DNA from: Bryobacteraceae bacterium
GTDB lineage: Bacteria > Acidobacteriota > Terriglobia > Bryobacterales > Bryobacteraceae
DNA: 64,000 nucleotides
Direction: 5' to 3'
NCBI GenBank assembly: GCA_023384675.1
Contig: JAHDVK010000008.1
Span: forward strand, 62,001 to 126,000
The stretch's first letter is position 1. Each line of letters starts with the position of its first letter. The position numbers and the translations under genes were made by a program. Shown piece by piece: positions 44,416-52,698 of this stretch. The notes beneath the pieces were generated by a model. It did no database searches. It saw only the letters and a list, made by a program, of their open reading frames with translations, and had not been told where the DNA came from.

Positions 44416-45714
44416 ATGCAGCGCCGTGCTTTTCTCGGCTCCCCCCTCCTCGCCCCCGCCCTCTTCGCCCGGCTTGGCGAGGCCATCTCGAATCTCGACC
44501 TCATCTCCACCCACGAGCACCTCTTCAGCGAAGAGGAACGCTACGCCTCCCAACCCGACTTCTTCGTCCTCGCCGACCACTACGCCCTCAATGACCTCGT
44601 CTCCGCCGGACTCCCCGCCGGCGACCTGGTCCCCCTCCGCGACCGCCGCCTTCCCGCCGTCCAGCGCTGGCGTCTGTTCGAGCCCTGGTGGCGCCACGCA
44701 CGCTTCACCGGCTATGGCCAGGCCCTGCGCATCGCAGTACGCGACATCTACGGCATCAGCGATGTCAACGCTGGCAACATCGAGCGCCTGAACGCCGCCA
44801 TCGCCGCCGCCAACAGACCTGGCCTCTACCGCGACATCCTCAAGCGCCGCATGAAACTCCGCTACGGCGTCCTCGACGACTATTGGCGCGGCGAACCCGT
44901 CCGCCCCGACCCCGAATACTTCCGCCTTGCCCGCAAGTTCGACTGGTTCTGTACGCCCGCGAACCCCGCCGCCCTGAAACGAATGGAGGAGGTCACCAGC
45001 GTTTCCATTACTTCGCTCGACGGACTCGTGAGAGCCCTCGAACGCCGCTTCCAGCAAAGCCTCGACGCCGGCCTCACGGCGGTCAAATCCACCATCGCCT
45101 ACCAGCGCGAACTCCTCTTCGCCGACCCCTCGAAACACGAAGCTTCCGCAGCCTTCGACGCGCTCGCCCGCGGCGGTAATACCAGCCGCCGCCAGCTCGA
45201 AGACTATATGTTCCGCCAGGTCCTCCGCCTCACCGAAGCCCACAACCTGCCTTTCCAGATCCACACTGGCATCCAGGCGGGCAACGCCAATGTGATCGCC
45301 AACACCCGGCCCCTGCTCGTCGCCAACCTGCTCCGCGACTACCCCCGCGTCCGCTTCGACCTCTTCCACGCCGGCTGGCCGTGGCCGAATGAGGTGATGG
45401 CTATGGCCAAGATGTTCCCCAACGCCTACGCCGATTTCTGCTGGACTCACATCCTCTCGCCCGCCTCCGCCCGCCAGGCCCTCGACGAAATGATCGGGGC
45501 CGTCCCGTCGAACAAAATCCTCGGTTTCGGCGGCGACTACCGCCATGTCGAGCTCACCTGCGCCCACTCCGTCATCGCCCGCGACAACATCGCCCGCGTT
45601 CTCGCCGCCCGCGTCGAAGCTAAAGAGATGACCGAAGACGAAGCCCTCGCGCTGGCTCGCGCCTTCCTCCACGACAACCCCGCCAGCCTGTTCGAACCCG
45701 CTCCGCGCGCGTAA
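44416..45714 (+). CDS. amidohydrolase 2 / uronate isomerase-like
   Basis: A 432-residue protein with a short possible leader (MQRRAFLGSPLLAPALF). It has the STHEHLFSEEE metal motif, the FQIHTGIQAGNANVIANTRP region and the FGGDYRHVELT segment of the uronate isomerase-type branch of the amidohydrolase superfamily. It could isomerise uronates or hydrolyse an amide; these cannot be told apart here. It sits beside the sulfatase (divergent, 90 bases apart), which fits a polysaccharide-utilisation role. The stop is followed by a 1.2-kb region without a normal gene. Confidence 0.75.
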   Translation: MQRRAFLGSPLLAPALFARLGEAISNLDLISTHEHLFSEEERYASQPDFFVLADHYALNDLVSAGLPAGDLVPLRDRRLPAVQRWRLFEPWWRHARFTGYGQALRIAVRDIYGISDVNAGNIERLNAAIAAANRPGLYRDILKRRMKLRYGVLDDYWRGEPVRPDPEYFRLARKFDWFCTPANPAALKRMEEVTSVSITSLDGLVRALERRFQQSLDAGLTAVKSTIAYQRELLFADPSKHEASAAFDALARGGNTSRRQLEDYMFRQVLRLTEAHNLPFQIHTGIQAGNANVIANTRPLLVANLLRDYPRVRFDLFHAGWPWPNEVMAMAKMFPNAYADFCWTHILSPASARQALDEMIGAVPSNKILGFGGDYRHVELTCAHSVIARDNIARVLAARVEAKEMTEDEALALARAFLHDNPASLFEPAPRA

Positions 45715-45728
45715 CCCGCGCGTGGTTC

Positions 45729-45954
45729 TCAGAAACCGGGCCGTCTCAGCCTCAGACCGCCAATCCCCGGGTTTGGGGAACCGGCGCCGGCGGCCTTGAT
45801 CCACAATTCCTGGAGCGGCACCGCGGCCTGCGTGCGAATCGTTCCCGCCCAGCGGCGGCCCCGAAATCTTGTCCAAGTACGGCGCACTCTGCACGCCCGT
45901 GCAACGGCATTCGCGCGTCGAGCCGCCGTGGAAGCCGCATTTGCAACCGTTCAT
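45729..45954 (-). pseudogene. remnant of ComM/YifB (Mg-chelatase-like) gene
   Basis: Read on the minus strand, the segment from 45954 gives MNGCKCGFHGGSTRECRCT followed by SAPYLDKISGP, which matches the CxCG...TREC(R)CT...ISGP-LLDRIDIHVE block of ComM/YifB ATPases. After about 30 codons the match passes to the next frame (QAAVPLQELW, compare VPAVPFQEL) and runs to a stop at 45729. Only this ~75-residue fragment of a ~500-residue protein remains, with at least one frameshift. It is therefore a decayed relic. The rest of 45715-46915 (apart from two repeats) shows nothing gene-like. Confidence 0.6.
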
Positions 45955-46225
45955 GTCACTGCTAAGCGAGGCTGAAGTTTGCGGGGATTTGGCCGTAAGT
46001 GGGATTGGAAGCAGGGATTGCGGATAGGGATGGGCTGTCGGGTTCAGGGGGAGTGAGCCGCAGAGAGTTGGCGTTGGACTTTGCTGCAGTTGTGGTTTGG
46101 GATCGGCCCACCGGCCGGTTTTCAGACCCCCGAGGGCCGCTAGTCTTCTTCTCAGAAGTAGACCAGGAACCGAAGCCTTTTCCCCATCGGCCTCCATCGG
46201 CCGAGCAAGGAAGGGAATGCGCGTA

Positions 46226-46313
46226 TTCGTTCGGGGTTCGTTCCGGGTTCGTTTGGGGGTTCGTTCCGGGTTCGTTTGGAGTTCGTTCCTAGTTCGTTTC
46301 GATTCGTTTTGGG
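46226..46313. repeat. TTCGTT minisatellite, eight units of 10-12 bp
   Basis: TTCGTT recurs at 46226, 46237, 46248, 46260, 46271, 46282, 46293 and 46303, giving spacings of 11, 11, 12, 11, 11, 11 and 10 bases. The segments between are mostly CGGG or TGGGG. On the minus strand the unit reads AACGAAC with C-rich spacers. It lies in an AT-richer stretch in the gene-poor region. No function known. Confidence 0.8.
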
Positions 46314-46761
46314 GTGTTTTGTGCTTGTATCGTGTTGATTTTATTGAAAACGTGGGGCGAAGATCCGGTGAATTGAGAAATATGTTTTTTGCGCGCGGCC
46401 CGGGCGCGCGTTGGGTGAGGAGCGGGCATGCGGATTTGCGGACGGATTTGGGCAAAATGCTCATCTCGGCGACTACTATAGCGGGCGAAACTTGGAAATC
46501 GAGCTTCAGGGAAGGGGTTCGGGCGGGAGATTGGTTACGGAAGTGGTTGAGGCGGGGCGGGTTGGCGGTTTTCGGGATTTTTTTGCTAAAGGCGTCACCG
46601 CGGGGAGGGACACAGGCACCCGTCCCACCGCACTTTTCGGCGAAATCGTATGTGATAGAAAGGAATGGACTTAGCGGCACGGCAGGGGAGGGGGCAGGGC
46701 TGGGTGGGGCGGGTGGAAGCAGGCAGGTCCATATATATCAGTAACTTATGGAAGGTATGGT

Positions 46762-46850
46762 GTGACGGGGCAGGCTGTCCCGGATGCGTCGGATGCGTCG
46801 GATGCGGCCCCGGATGCGGCCGGATGCGGCGGATGCGGATGCCCGGATCT
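46762..46850. repeat. solitary REP-like copy with GGATGCG microrepeat
   Basis: GACGGGGCAGGCTGTCCCGG at 46765-46784 is nearly identical to GACGGGTCAGGCTGTCCCGG flanking the transposase at 52.5 kb. It is followed by five or six copies of a 9-10 base unit (GGATGCGTC, GGATGCGGC) to ~46850. Together this is a stand-alone member of the same REP family five kilobases from its presumed transposase. Confidence 0.75.
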
Positions 46851-46915
46851 GTGCGGGGGTGCTCCGTGAGAGACGTACCCACCGCGACCGGCGCGGCCTG
46901 GGTCAATCGCGAGTC

Positions 46916-47887
46916 TCACTTCGGCACTTGCGTCAACTCGCCCCAACTGATCGACTGGCGTTTGCGTTGGGCGGAATCCGCGGACAACCGGAACTGTTTC
47001 TCAACCCTTTTTGCCTCGGTGGAAAGACCTTGTGCGCGAAGCACCTTGACCTTCGTCAGCAGGATCATTGTACGCATGGGGTGATCCGTGGCAAGGCTGC
47101 CGGCCGCGACTTGCTCCGCGCGGATTATCGCCTCGTTTGCCGGATCGAATTCACGTCCGGCCGCATAGGCGGAGGCTAAGCCAAGCCGGGCTTCCAGAGT
47201 GACCGGATGGCTGTCGCCGTACAAGCCTTCGTTCAGCGCCAGGCTGCGCCGAAAAGCCGCGGCTGATTTTTGGATCCGCTTCGTCTCCAGAAGCGTGAAC
47301 CCCAAGGTGTCCCAGGTCTTGGCGAGGTGAGCACTTGGCGGCAGGTTCGATCTCTCCCATTGGTCGATGATCTCGAGGCAGAGGGATTCGGCCTTTGGAA
47401 AGTTGCGTAGGTTCAAGTAGCCGACGGCGATTTCACCTTGCGCCATCAAGGTCTGCGGCTGCTCTGGTCCAAGGTCTTGCTCATAGATCGCGAGAGCTGC
47501 CACACGCCGCCGCTGGGCGTCGCGCGAGGGCCCGCCGATGTCGAGCAGCGAAGCGTAATCCAACTGCGCTCTGGCGAGGACGAGGCGGGCGGCCGCTCCA
47601 GCGCGCTCCAATGAGGAGATGGCCGCCCGGTAACTCCTTCCCGCCGCCTCGAAGTCTCCCAGCAGATGATCGGCGCGGCCAAGAAGCCTGAGGAGCACAC
47701 CGGTCCGATGCAGATCGACAGGACCGGTGCGAGCCTGCAGCGCCTCTATGACCGTGCGCCTGGCCGCGGCGTAATCTCCCCGGCCGTATTGCTCTTCCGT
47801 CACAAGGTGAATCGAACGGATATCGGGTCCCTGCCCGTGCAGAAATACACCCGCCAATAGACACACCACGAGCGTGCGAGCCGGCAT
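46916..47887 (-). CDS. exported TPR-type protein
   Basis: A 323-residue protein with a signal peptide (MPARTLVVCLLAGVFLHGQ). It consists of about six helical repeats of TPR type (EEQYGRGDYAAARRTVIEAL, LGDFEAAGRSYRAAI, LRNFPKAESLCLEII, KSAAAFRRSLALNE). No other domain. TPR proteins act as scaffolds; the partner is not identified. It is the next gene after the exported unknown protein ending at 47919 on the same strand and is probably in one operon with it. Confidence 0.8.
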   Translation of the reverse strand: MPARTLVVCLLAGVFLHGQGPDIRSIHLVTEEQYGRGDYAAARRTVIEALQARTGPVDLHRTGVLLRLLGRADHLLGDFEAAGRSYRAAISSLERAGAAARLVLARAQLDYASLLDIGGPSRDAQRRRVAALAIYEQDLGPEQPQTLMAQGEIAVGYLNLRNFPKAESLCLEIIDQWERSNLPPSAHLAKTWDTLGFTLLETKRIQKSAAAFRRSLALNEGLYGDSHPVTLEARLGLASAYAAGREFDPANEAIIRAEQVAAGSLATDHPMRTMILLTKVKVLRAQGLSTEAKRVEKQFRLSADSAQRKRQSISWGELTQVPK

Positions 47888-47918
47888 GGTTCGTCCCTCG
47901 GCCAGGATTCCGAAAGCT

Positions 47919-48728
47919 CTACTGGCCGTCCACCCGGCGGACGGTCACGTGGAAGTTCATGTCGAAATACCCCAGCCGCCGGATCACGCCCTTGCTGGAT
48001 TCATACAATCCGCCAACGTGTTTCCCTGCCGCGCCGGACTGATCCGAGGGTATCGGCCAGGCCACCCAGATATCCAGCCGTCGATCCGCAGGATTGGGGT
48101 TGTAGCGCACGCGAATCAGAGCCAATGCGTATTCCGCATTCAGCAACTGCTGAACATCGGGATTCATTTGATCCTCGAGATCCGGATTGAGGTTCTGGAA
48201 GCGCAGATAGTAATCCTGCTTGTCCGTGGCATCGAAATTGGATGTTGCCGTCGTGGTGAACTCGCACACGGCGGCGAAATTCGAGCCGTTCCAGCAGGAC
48301 TCCACGGGGAAGCCAGGGGCATACCCGGTCGCGGCGTCGTAACCCTTGAGGATGTGCCGGATATTGAATCCGCCGCGCGAGAGCTGAACGGGGGCCGTCG
48401 CGTGCCATGCAGGCGCAGGATCATCGGTGGGCGACACCTGAACGCGCTTCCGGAAATCGCGTTCGATCCTCCGCGTCGTGCTCTTCATCAGCAGGTTGAT
48501 CACGGCATCGCCCGATTCACCGGGGCAATTGAACAGGGTCACTATCGCAGCGCCCTGGCCGTCCACATAGGGGCCCAATCCGTCGGACCGAATCTGCATT
48601 TCCGTGTCGTCACTCAAAGTGATATGACCGGACAGGCTCTTGCAACTGGGCTTGCCCCCGCGTTGCGCCCAGATGGGCAAGCAGGCGGCCCCCAAGAGCA
48701 ATACGGCGAGCGTCGTTTTCTTCAGCAT
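47919..48728 (-). CDS. exported hypothetical protein
   Basis: A 269-residue protein with a signal peptide (MLKKTTLAVLLLGAACLPIW). The ATG at 48728 has GAGAGG 9 bases upstream; a longer frame begins at 48764. The mature part contains DDTEMQIRSDGLGPYVDGQG, VTLFNCPGESGDAVINLL and LDIWVAWPIPSDQSG; two or three cysteines could form disulfides. Family unknown. Likely coupled to the TPR gene (31 bases apart) and to the short gene upstream. Confidence 0.7.
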   Translation of the reverse strand: MLKKTTLAVLLLGAACLPIWAQRGGKPSCKSLSGHITLSDDTEMQIRSDGLGPYVDGQGAAIVTLFNCPGESGDAVINLLMKSTTRRIERDFRKRVQVSPTDDPAPAWHATAPVQLSRGGFNIRHILKGYDAATGYAPGFPVESCWNGSNFAAVCEFTTTATSNFDATDKQDYYLRFQNLNPDLEDQMNPDVQQLLNAEYALALIRVRYNPNPADRRLDIWVAWPIPSDQSGAAGKHVGGLYESSKGVIRRLGYFDMNFHVTVRRVDGQ

Positions 48729-48829
48729 CTTTAGAATCCTCTCTTTCTTCCCAGCCGCCTCCAATCAGGCGGCGGATTGGGATCGATTGTGCAGGGTCCG
48801 GGCACAGGCGGCAACACAATTTCCTCGAA

Positions 48830-49009
48830 CTATTCACGAACCAGCAGATCAACATGCATCTTTTTGAATTGATGTGAGATTTTGAACGCGCGGCATTGCC
48901 TCGTGTAAGATTTGGCCCCACGGTAGACGGTCACCTCCGCCTGAACGGTGCCGCCCATCCACGTCACGACGGCCAGGCACAGCCGCGCATTGCTCGCATT
49001 GACTTGCAT
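48830..49009 (-). CDS. small hypothetical protein
   Basis: A 59-residue frame from the ATG at 49009, with GAGAGGG 5 bases upstream. The N-terminal part (LCLAVVTWMGGTVQA) resembles a signal peptide, followed by a short basic region ending in VRE. The same ribosome-site pattern (AGAGAGG) precedes the next gene downstream. No family; could also be non-coding. The 147 bases between it and the hydrolase hold nothing further that I can see. Confidence 0.4.
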   Translation of the reverse strand: MQVNASNARLCLAVVTWMGGTVQAEVTVYRGAKSYTRQCRAFKISHQFKKMHVDLLVRE

Positions 49010-49156
49010 CTTGTCCCTCTCTTTCCTCGCGTGAACCTCACCGCGGGCGGCGGGGCCAACCAAGCTGGTCCGCGCCGCGATGCTGCGAGTTGCTCACTTA
49101 CTGAGCGATTGTAGGCAGGCTCCGCCGCGTACACATCCTCCAATTGGAGTAGGGTG

Positions 49157-49876
49157 TCAGATTTCTTTGGAAATTGTGTCGAGGATGGCCGTCAGCTCCG
49201 CGGGTGCAGAGAGGAAGGGCGCATGATCCGTGTCGATCGAGTAGACGCCGGCGAACGGCCAGATGTGCTGCATGGAACGCTGCAAGGCGATCGGCGTCAC
49301 CCGGTCGCGCAGGCATTCGATGTAGAAGCGCCTTAACCGTCCATAGCGCTCACCGGTCAGCCGGAGCGGAGTCCTAAACGGCATTGCCCCCTCGTAGCGA
49401 AAGCGAGGCAACGCCGCCTCGATCACATCTGCCGGGCAATTCGAGTACAGGAACCGCCGCACCCCTGCCGCAGAGATGCCCGCGGACAGGCCGTCGTCCG
49501 CCCATTGAAACTCCGCCAGATACTCCGGATCGAACCCGGCGACGAAATCCATCATCGTGCCCCCGTCTGCCGGGACAAGCGCCGCCACATATACAAGAGC
49601 GCGAATCAGTTCCGGCGCTGCCTCGCCCGCCTGGCTGACTACGCCGCCCATGCTGTGCCCCACCAGAATGGTGTCCCCGCCTCCCCGTTCCAATGCGTCC
49701 ACCGTCCCCCTGATGTAGTCTTCCATGTACACTCCCCCCGGTTCCGCCGGGTCGTCGCCATGACCAGGCAGATCTACGGCCACAACCTCGTGGCCCAGTG
49801 CCGTCAGCCTCTCCACCACCTCACGCCAGCACCATGCACCCTGCCACGCACCGTGTACGAGAAGGAATCTAGCCAT
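49157..49876 (-). CDS. alpha/beta hydrolase, esterase type
   Basis: A 239-residue hydrolase of the salicylate-esterase/hydroxynitrile-lyase type. The N-terminal FLLVHGAWQGAWCW, the nucleophile elbow GHSMGG, and the C-terminal DTDHAPFLS with the histidine of the triad are visible; the catalytic aspartate would be in one of the intervening loops. Its start overlaps the stop of the LuxR gene by 8 bases, so the regulator and enzyme are co-translated, and the regulator probably controls it. Substrate unknown. Confidence 0.88.
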   Translation of the reverse strand: MARFLLVHGAWQGAWCWREVVERLTALGHEVVAVDLPGHGDDPAEPGGVYMEDYIRGTVDALERGGGDTILVGHSMGGVVSQAGEAAPELIRALVYVAALVPADGGTMMDFVAGFDPEYLAEFQWADDGLSAGISAAGVRRFLYSNCPADVIEAALPRFRYEGAMPFRTPLRLTGERYGRLRRFYIECLRDRVTPIALQRSMQHIWPFAGVYSIDTDHAPFLSAPAELTAILDTISKEI

Positions 49877-51014
49877 GCCCGTTTTCCCTTCGCTTCCCTG
49901 ATTCCGGCCAAGCTGGCAGACGAGCCATCAACAGCAGCAGTTCCGTCTGCCGGGAAACGCCCGTCTTGCTGAAAATGCGCCGCAGATGCGTCCTTGCCGT
50001 TTCGTAAGTCACGGCCAGTTCCTCCGCAGCCCGTTCCAGCGAAACCCCCGTTGACAATTTTGCCGCCAAGGCCGCCTCACGAGGCGTTAGCTGATACGTT
50101 CGGCGCAGCACGTCCGCGTCGGCCGGCACCTGCGACTCCGGATCGGTCAACAGCACCACCGCCGCTGGCGGCGCCATCCCCGTGAACTGTCCCGCCTGCC
50201 CTCGCCACGGCGCCACAGTCAGCAGATAGTCCCGCTTCCGAGACGGCCGCGCGACCGGCACCACACAGGGTGACGTCTGCGCCCTCGGGGTCACCGCGTC
50301 GAGCAACGCCCGTTTCAACTGCCCATCCGCGCGCCGGTCGGTGGCCGCCAATTCGCCCGCCCGCCACTCGAGTCCATCCCGCGCCTGCGCCATCTGCTCC
50401 GCCGCGCGGTTCCAGTAAAGCGCTCGTCCCCCCGGCAACACATATACAACCCCCAATGGCAGCGTGTCCAGCACCGCTTCGCCTGCCCGCAACAGTTCCA
50501 TCCTCTGCAACAGCTTCCAGGCCTTGCTCATGTGCGGGGCAAGTGCTGCCGCTACCGCCTTCTCCTCCTCGTTAAATCTCTCCCGGTTCCGGCCGCGCAG
50601 TGCTGTCAGAGTCGGTGCCCGTGATCCCTCCCGCGCTATCACCACACTCATCCCGCGCGCGCCGCCAATGCGCAGCAAGTAGTCGTTATAGAACTCCGAG
50701 CTCTCCAGCACCGGTCGTGGACAATAGTCCTCGTCCACATTCACGCGCCCGGGCACGTAGAGGGCTCGCCCGCGTTCCCTCCAGACGTTCACCCTCGAAT
50801 AGTGTTCATTGTAGGATTGCGCCAACGGCGTCACCACGCCATGCACGCGGAAAGCCGAGGAAGAACGCTGCTCAAAATCGTGAATCTGGAGTACGGAGAT
50901 GTCTGCGTTGACTTGCTCCGCCACCCTTTTCAGGAATTCATCCCACACCTCAGGTGTGTCGGCGGCTTCATACGCCAACAGCGCCAACCGTAGAATGTCG
51001 GTCTCCGTGGCCAT
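49869..51014 (-). CDS. LuxR-type transcriptional regulator
   Basis: A 381-residue protein from the ATG at 51014, with GAGGGG upstream. The C-terminal HTH reads YQLTPREAALAAKL then AAEELAVTYETARTHLRRIF, the LuxR/GerE fold. The N-terminal ~200 residues look like a PAS/GAF-type sensor; LPLGVVYVLPGGRALYWN is a recognisable PAS segment. No autoinducer-binding domain of the quorum type. It is coupled to the hydrolase. The ligand and target are unknown. Confidence 0.85.
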   Translation of the reverse strand: MATETDILRLALLAYEAADTPEVWDEFLKRVAEQVNADISVLQIHDFEQRSSSAFRVHGVVTPLAQSYNEHYSRVNVWRERGRALYVPGRVNVDEDYCPRPVLESSEFYNDYLLRIGGARGMSVVIAREGSRAPTLTALRGRNRERFNEEEKAVAAALAPHMSKAWKLLQRMELLRAGEAVLDTLPLGVVYVLPGGRALYWNRAAEQMAQARDGLEWRAGELAATDRRADGQLKRALLDAVTPRAQTSPCVVPVARPSRKRDYLLTVAPWRGQAGQFTGMAPPAAVVLLTDPESQVPADADVLRRTYQLTPREAALAAKLSTGVSLERAAEELAVTYETARTHLRRIFSKTGVSRQTELLLLMARLPAWPESGKRRENGHG

Positions 51015-51258
51015 ACAGCCCCTCGCAGCACAAAGACCTGTTTCGGATAGCTTATCTTCCGGATCATCGCTCGTCAAGGCGGTGGGTGCCGACCTTCTCG
51101 CGAGCAATGGCTACGGTGCGGGTTCGCCCTCTCGGCCGGGAGCGGTAATTGGGGACCTCGACTGACACAATCTCAGGCATCCAAACCTCGAATGCCGGAC
51201 CTCCTTCAGGCGTCTCCTTCACGCCGTAAGCGCCACCTTGTACCGGCCCAAGGGCCCT

Positions 51259-51405
51259 TCAGCACTTCGCCATCAAATCGTCAATATTTCGGGCTGTGAT
51301 GAACTCTGCCGGCTTTTCGCCCGCCGCGATCGAGAGGAAGTGAGCCTTGCCGCACTCGATCTTGGCGCTTTCTTTGTCCCGAAGATCGTCGGTCGAATAC
51401 CGGGG
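51259..51405 (-). pseudogene. C-terminal relic of a helicase/restriction-type protein
   Basis: A 46-codon stretch ends at a TGA (51259-51261) and is preceded by an in-frame stop at 51408. It codes for STDDLRDKESAKIECGKAHF, then FITARNIDDLMAKC, which resembles the C-terminus of type III restriction/helicase proteins. The reading frame continues past the stop to 51066 as 52 codons from a GTG at 51222 (VKETPEGGPAFEVWMPEIVS) of unknown kind. The region 51015-51630 otherwise shows no gene. The family call is uncertain. Confidence 0.3.
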
Positions 51406-51631
51406 TCAACGACCATTTAGCGATTTTCTGGTTCTTTAACTTATTGATTTCAAATGCGCGCATTCGGTGCGGCAGCATAGGGCCGGGCGAATGCGCCGCA
51501 GACCGCGGGCGGATTACGCTGTACCGGCGGGACTTTCGTCTGAAACAAGTTGGTCATGAGTCGTTCTGGAACCAACCCAATCCCAGAGATGGACGCCGTG
51601 CCGGAGGCGTCAGACGCCATTTCTGCCGATC

Positions 51632-52620
51632 GGTCGTCCGGGTCGTCCGGAGGGTCGTCCGGGACAGCCTGACCCGTCCCAGTGTACTTTTCTCCGGGTC
51701 GTCCGGGACAGCCTGACCCGTCCCAGTGTACTTTTCTCGAAGATCTTCACTCGTTCCTGATCCATCATACGCCGGCTTCCAGGTGGGTGGCGGCCACTGC
51801 GGAGGCAGGATGGAGGGAGGGACTGGGGAGGGTGAGCAGGTCTTCGGGTGCGGGTTTGCCCGATTTCACGCGTTCGACGAACTCGTCTGTTCCCAATGGG
51901 TTACCGGCATAAGTCGCGCGGCGGAAACGTTGCAGCCAGGCTTCTTCGTCCGGCACGGCAAGTAGTTCGGACCAGCGTTCCGCGCCTCCGGAGTCGTGCC
52001 AGAAGGCGAGGTCGAGGCCCGGTAGCGGTTCGGATTGGCCCAGGTGCGCCGCCGCACTCGACCAGGCCCATGCGCCCGCCGCCGGGATCAGTCCGGCGCG
52101 CACCGGGTTGCGCTCCACGTACCGCAGGGCGGCCCAGAGGTGGTGCTCGTCCATCGGACAGGAGTAAAACCGGTTCTGCCAGAGGTGGCCGCTGCGGCAT
52201 TTGCGGGCATTGAAATACTGCGCGTAGCGGCCGTGGGTGCGGCGCAGGACGACGGCGAGCGAATCAGGTTCCGGAGGCACGAGGATGAGGTGGATGTGAT
52301 TGTTCATCAAGCAGTAAGCGAGAATGCGGACGCCTTCGGCGGAGGCGTTGCGGGTGAGTTGATCGAGGTAGACACGGCGGTCCCGGCGGCTGTAGAAGAC
52401 GATCTGGCGATTCGTCCCGCGCTGCGTGACGTGGTGCGCGACTCCGGGCACCACCCAACGTGCTGATCGCGGCATGGGCGATCCTCCCTTCAGAAGAGAA
52501 GTGCGCCCAGCGGATGTTTTTTCTCACAAAAGTGTGGAGGGACGGGTCAGGCTGTCCCGGATGGCCCCTCACAAAAGTGTGGAGGGACGGGTCAGGCTGT
52601 CCCGGATGGCCGGATGGCCG
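51632..52620. mobile_element. RAYT element with inverted pairs of REP-like repeats
   Basis: Left side: two 43-44-base tandem copies (51652-51695 and 51696-51738) with GGTCGTCCG microrepeats in front. Right side: two 45-base tandem copies (52523-52566 and 52568-52611), in opposite orientation, followed by GGATGGCC microrepeats. The shared core is GGGACGGGTCAGGCTGTCCC or its complement. The transposase gene lies between, 27 bases from the left pair. The layout is that of a REP-associated tyrosine transposase with its own REP doublets. A solitary copy is at 46762. Confidence 0.85.
51765..52475 (-). CDS. REP-associated tyrosine transposase (RAYT, Y1_Tnp)
   Basis: A 236-residue single-strand-type transposase of the IS200-like Y1 family as domesticated in RAYTs. 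The HUH motif is NNHIHLILVP (H60, H62), and the tyrosine of HGRYAQYFN (Y84 or Y87) is the likely nucleophile. N-terminal HHVTQRGTNRQIVFY and LRYVERNPVRAGL are family hallmarks. The protein is full length. It is thought to mobilise or maintain the flanking REP-like repeats. It has no partner serine or DDE enzyme. The start is at 52475, 48 bases from the right repeats. Confidence 0.92.
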   Translation of the reverse strand: MPRSARWVVPGVAHHVTQRGTNRQIVFYSRRDRRVYLDQLTRNASAEGVRILAYCLMNNHIHLILVPPEPDSLAVVLRRTHGRYAQYFNARKCRSGHLWQNRFYSCPMDEHHLWAALRYVERNPVRAGLIPAAGAWAWSSAAAHLGQSEPLPGLDLAFWHDSGGAERWSELLAVPDEEAWLQRFRRATYAGNPLGTDEFVERVKSGKPAPEDLLTLPSPSLHPASAVAATHLEAGV

Positions 52621-52698
52621 GATTATCGGGATGAGGTCAGACAAAGCTTGGCCGCGTAGTCCTGCCGGCCCCCCGCTTCGATAGTGGGCGAGTTGCCT

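Noticed and set aside
44335-46680. 781-codon minus-strand frame
   Set aside because: Mostly antisense to the amidohydrolase gene and then runs through repeats; only the short ComM-like segment within it has recognisable similarity.
51652-52611. Possible CRISPR-like direct repeats of 44-45 bases
   Set aside because: Only two copies on each side, without unique spacers, in opposite orientation around a transposase, and no cas genes.
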